DNA from: Planctomycetota bacterium
GTDB lineage: Bacteria; Planctomycetota; Planctomycetia; Pirellulales; PLA5
Assembly: GCA_029259895.1 (NCBI GenBank)
Contig: JAJDEG010000005.1
Span: 1 to 32,023 of the forward strand
Direction: 5' to 3'
Length of the DNA stretch: 32,023 nt
Positions 31,649-32,023 of the stretch are shown here, in pieces (the first letter of the stretch is position 1; every line of letters begins with the position of its first letter). The translations under genes were made by a program, and so were the position numbers. The notes below the pieces were generated by a model. It worked only from the letters and a program-made list of their open reading frames with translations. It was not told the DNA's origin and searched no databases.

Positions 31649-32023
31649 CTACATTTTCATTGGGCCACAGCCGCAAGCGTGCCCGCCGCGCCATAGTTCC
31701 CAGCCCTCGCGGAGCACTAGCACGGCGATGACGAGCGCGGCCGCGGGATCGGCCCACCATAGGCCGAATGCATAGTGCAGCAGCAGGCCGAACAGCAAGG
31801 CGACGGAAAGGAACATGCAGGCGAGACTTTGCTTGGCGTCGGCGATGAGGCTGGCGCTGCCGATCTGTTTGCCGAGTCGGTACTTCCACAGGAAGAGCGC
31901 GGGCATGAGCGTGAGCGAAACGCCGGCGATGGCCAGACCGTACCACGTGGCCTGTGGCGGTTCGGCGGCGAGGAGGTCCGAACCGGCATCGAAGAAGATG
32001 TAGCCGGCCAGCAGGAAGTACGT
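31649..32023 (-). CDS. Cation diffusion facilitator (CDF)-type transporter, C-terminal part (5' end outside window)
   Basis: Only the last 124 residues are visible; the frame is open to the right edge. Several hydrophobic helices are separated by polar loops. ASLIADAKQSLACMFLSVAL followed by WWADPAAALVIAVLVLREGW is the pattern of the last two membrane helices of CDF-type metal-ion exporters, with Asp residues in both helices as expected of the metal site. The usual cytoplasmic C-terminal domain is missing: the protein ends soon after the last helix with HACGCGPMKM, whose His and two Cys might bind metal. The substrate is not readable (Zn, Co, Fe and others are possible). It converges on the BshC-like gene. 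Confidence 0.75.
   Translation of the reverse strand, partial: TYFLLAGYIFFDAGSDLLAAEPPQATWYGLAIAGVSLTLMPALFLWKYRLGKQIGSASLIADAKQSLACMFLSVALLFGLLLHYAFGLWWADPAAALVIAVLVLREGWELWRGGHACGCGPMKM

Overview
The window looks like chromosomal DNA of a high-GC planctomycete, most likely of the Pirellulales. Several independent markers point there: a DUF1501 gene downstream of a PSD1 gene (DUF1549/DUF1553 with a CxxCH haem site), a TIGR03009-type secreted protein, a TIGR04137-type small basic protein, a giant FG-GAP/cadherin-like/RTX surface protein with an LEHRRVLA motif near its N-terminus, and dispersed intergenic repeats that translate as GWVERSEAHQ. I see no tRNA, rRNA, CRISPR array, transposase, phage gene or recognisable defence locus. 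It reads as ordinary core and accessory chromosome, not as an island.

Layout. 1-3.4 kb (+): the end of a beta-helix protein, a Gfo/Idh/MocA oxidoreductase and FabH. 3.6-5.6 kb (-): a DinG-type helicase, divergent from a single-domain response regulator at 5.9 kb. 6.5-9.5 kb (-): the giant surface protein. 9.8-13.6 kb (-): an IscS/NifS cysteine desulfurase, the TIGR03009 protein and a Ser/Thr kinase. 14.1-17.1 kb (+): a ferrous-iron uptake operon, feoA-feoA-feoB, behind a promoter with a good Fur-box-like palindrome. 17.2-18.9 kb (+): the small basic protein and a LarA-family protein with a complete active site. 19.1-23.0 kb (-): the DUF1501/PSD1 pair behind a TTGACA promoter. 23.3-25.3 kb (+): a conserved secreted protein, an SRAP (YedK/HMCES) DNA-protein crosslink protein and a small secreted protein. 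25.6-27.7 kb (+): a Wza-like polysaccharide export lipoprotein and a Cys/Pro-rich lipoprotein. 27.8-31.6 kb (+): a methyltransferase, then a GT2 glycosyltransferase translationally overlapped with a protein that looks remotely like BshC. 31.6 kb to the end (-): a truncated cation-efflux protein.

Best candidates for something new: the GT2/BshC-like overlapping pair; a strong minus-strand terminator at 13.74 kb with no known gene feeding it, next to the Fur-controlled feo promoter; the DinG protein that has Ser where the first Fe-S cysteine is expected; and two families of dispersed intergenic repeats (a hairpin-forming element and G-rich heptamer repeats). I found no clear-cut new multi-gene system. 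Positions were read by eye, so functions rest on recognisable motifs and not on database searches.
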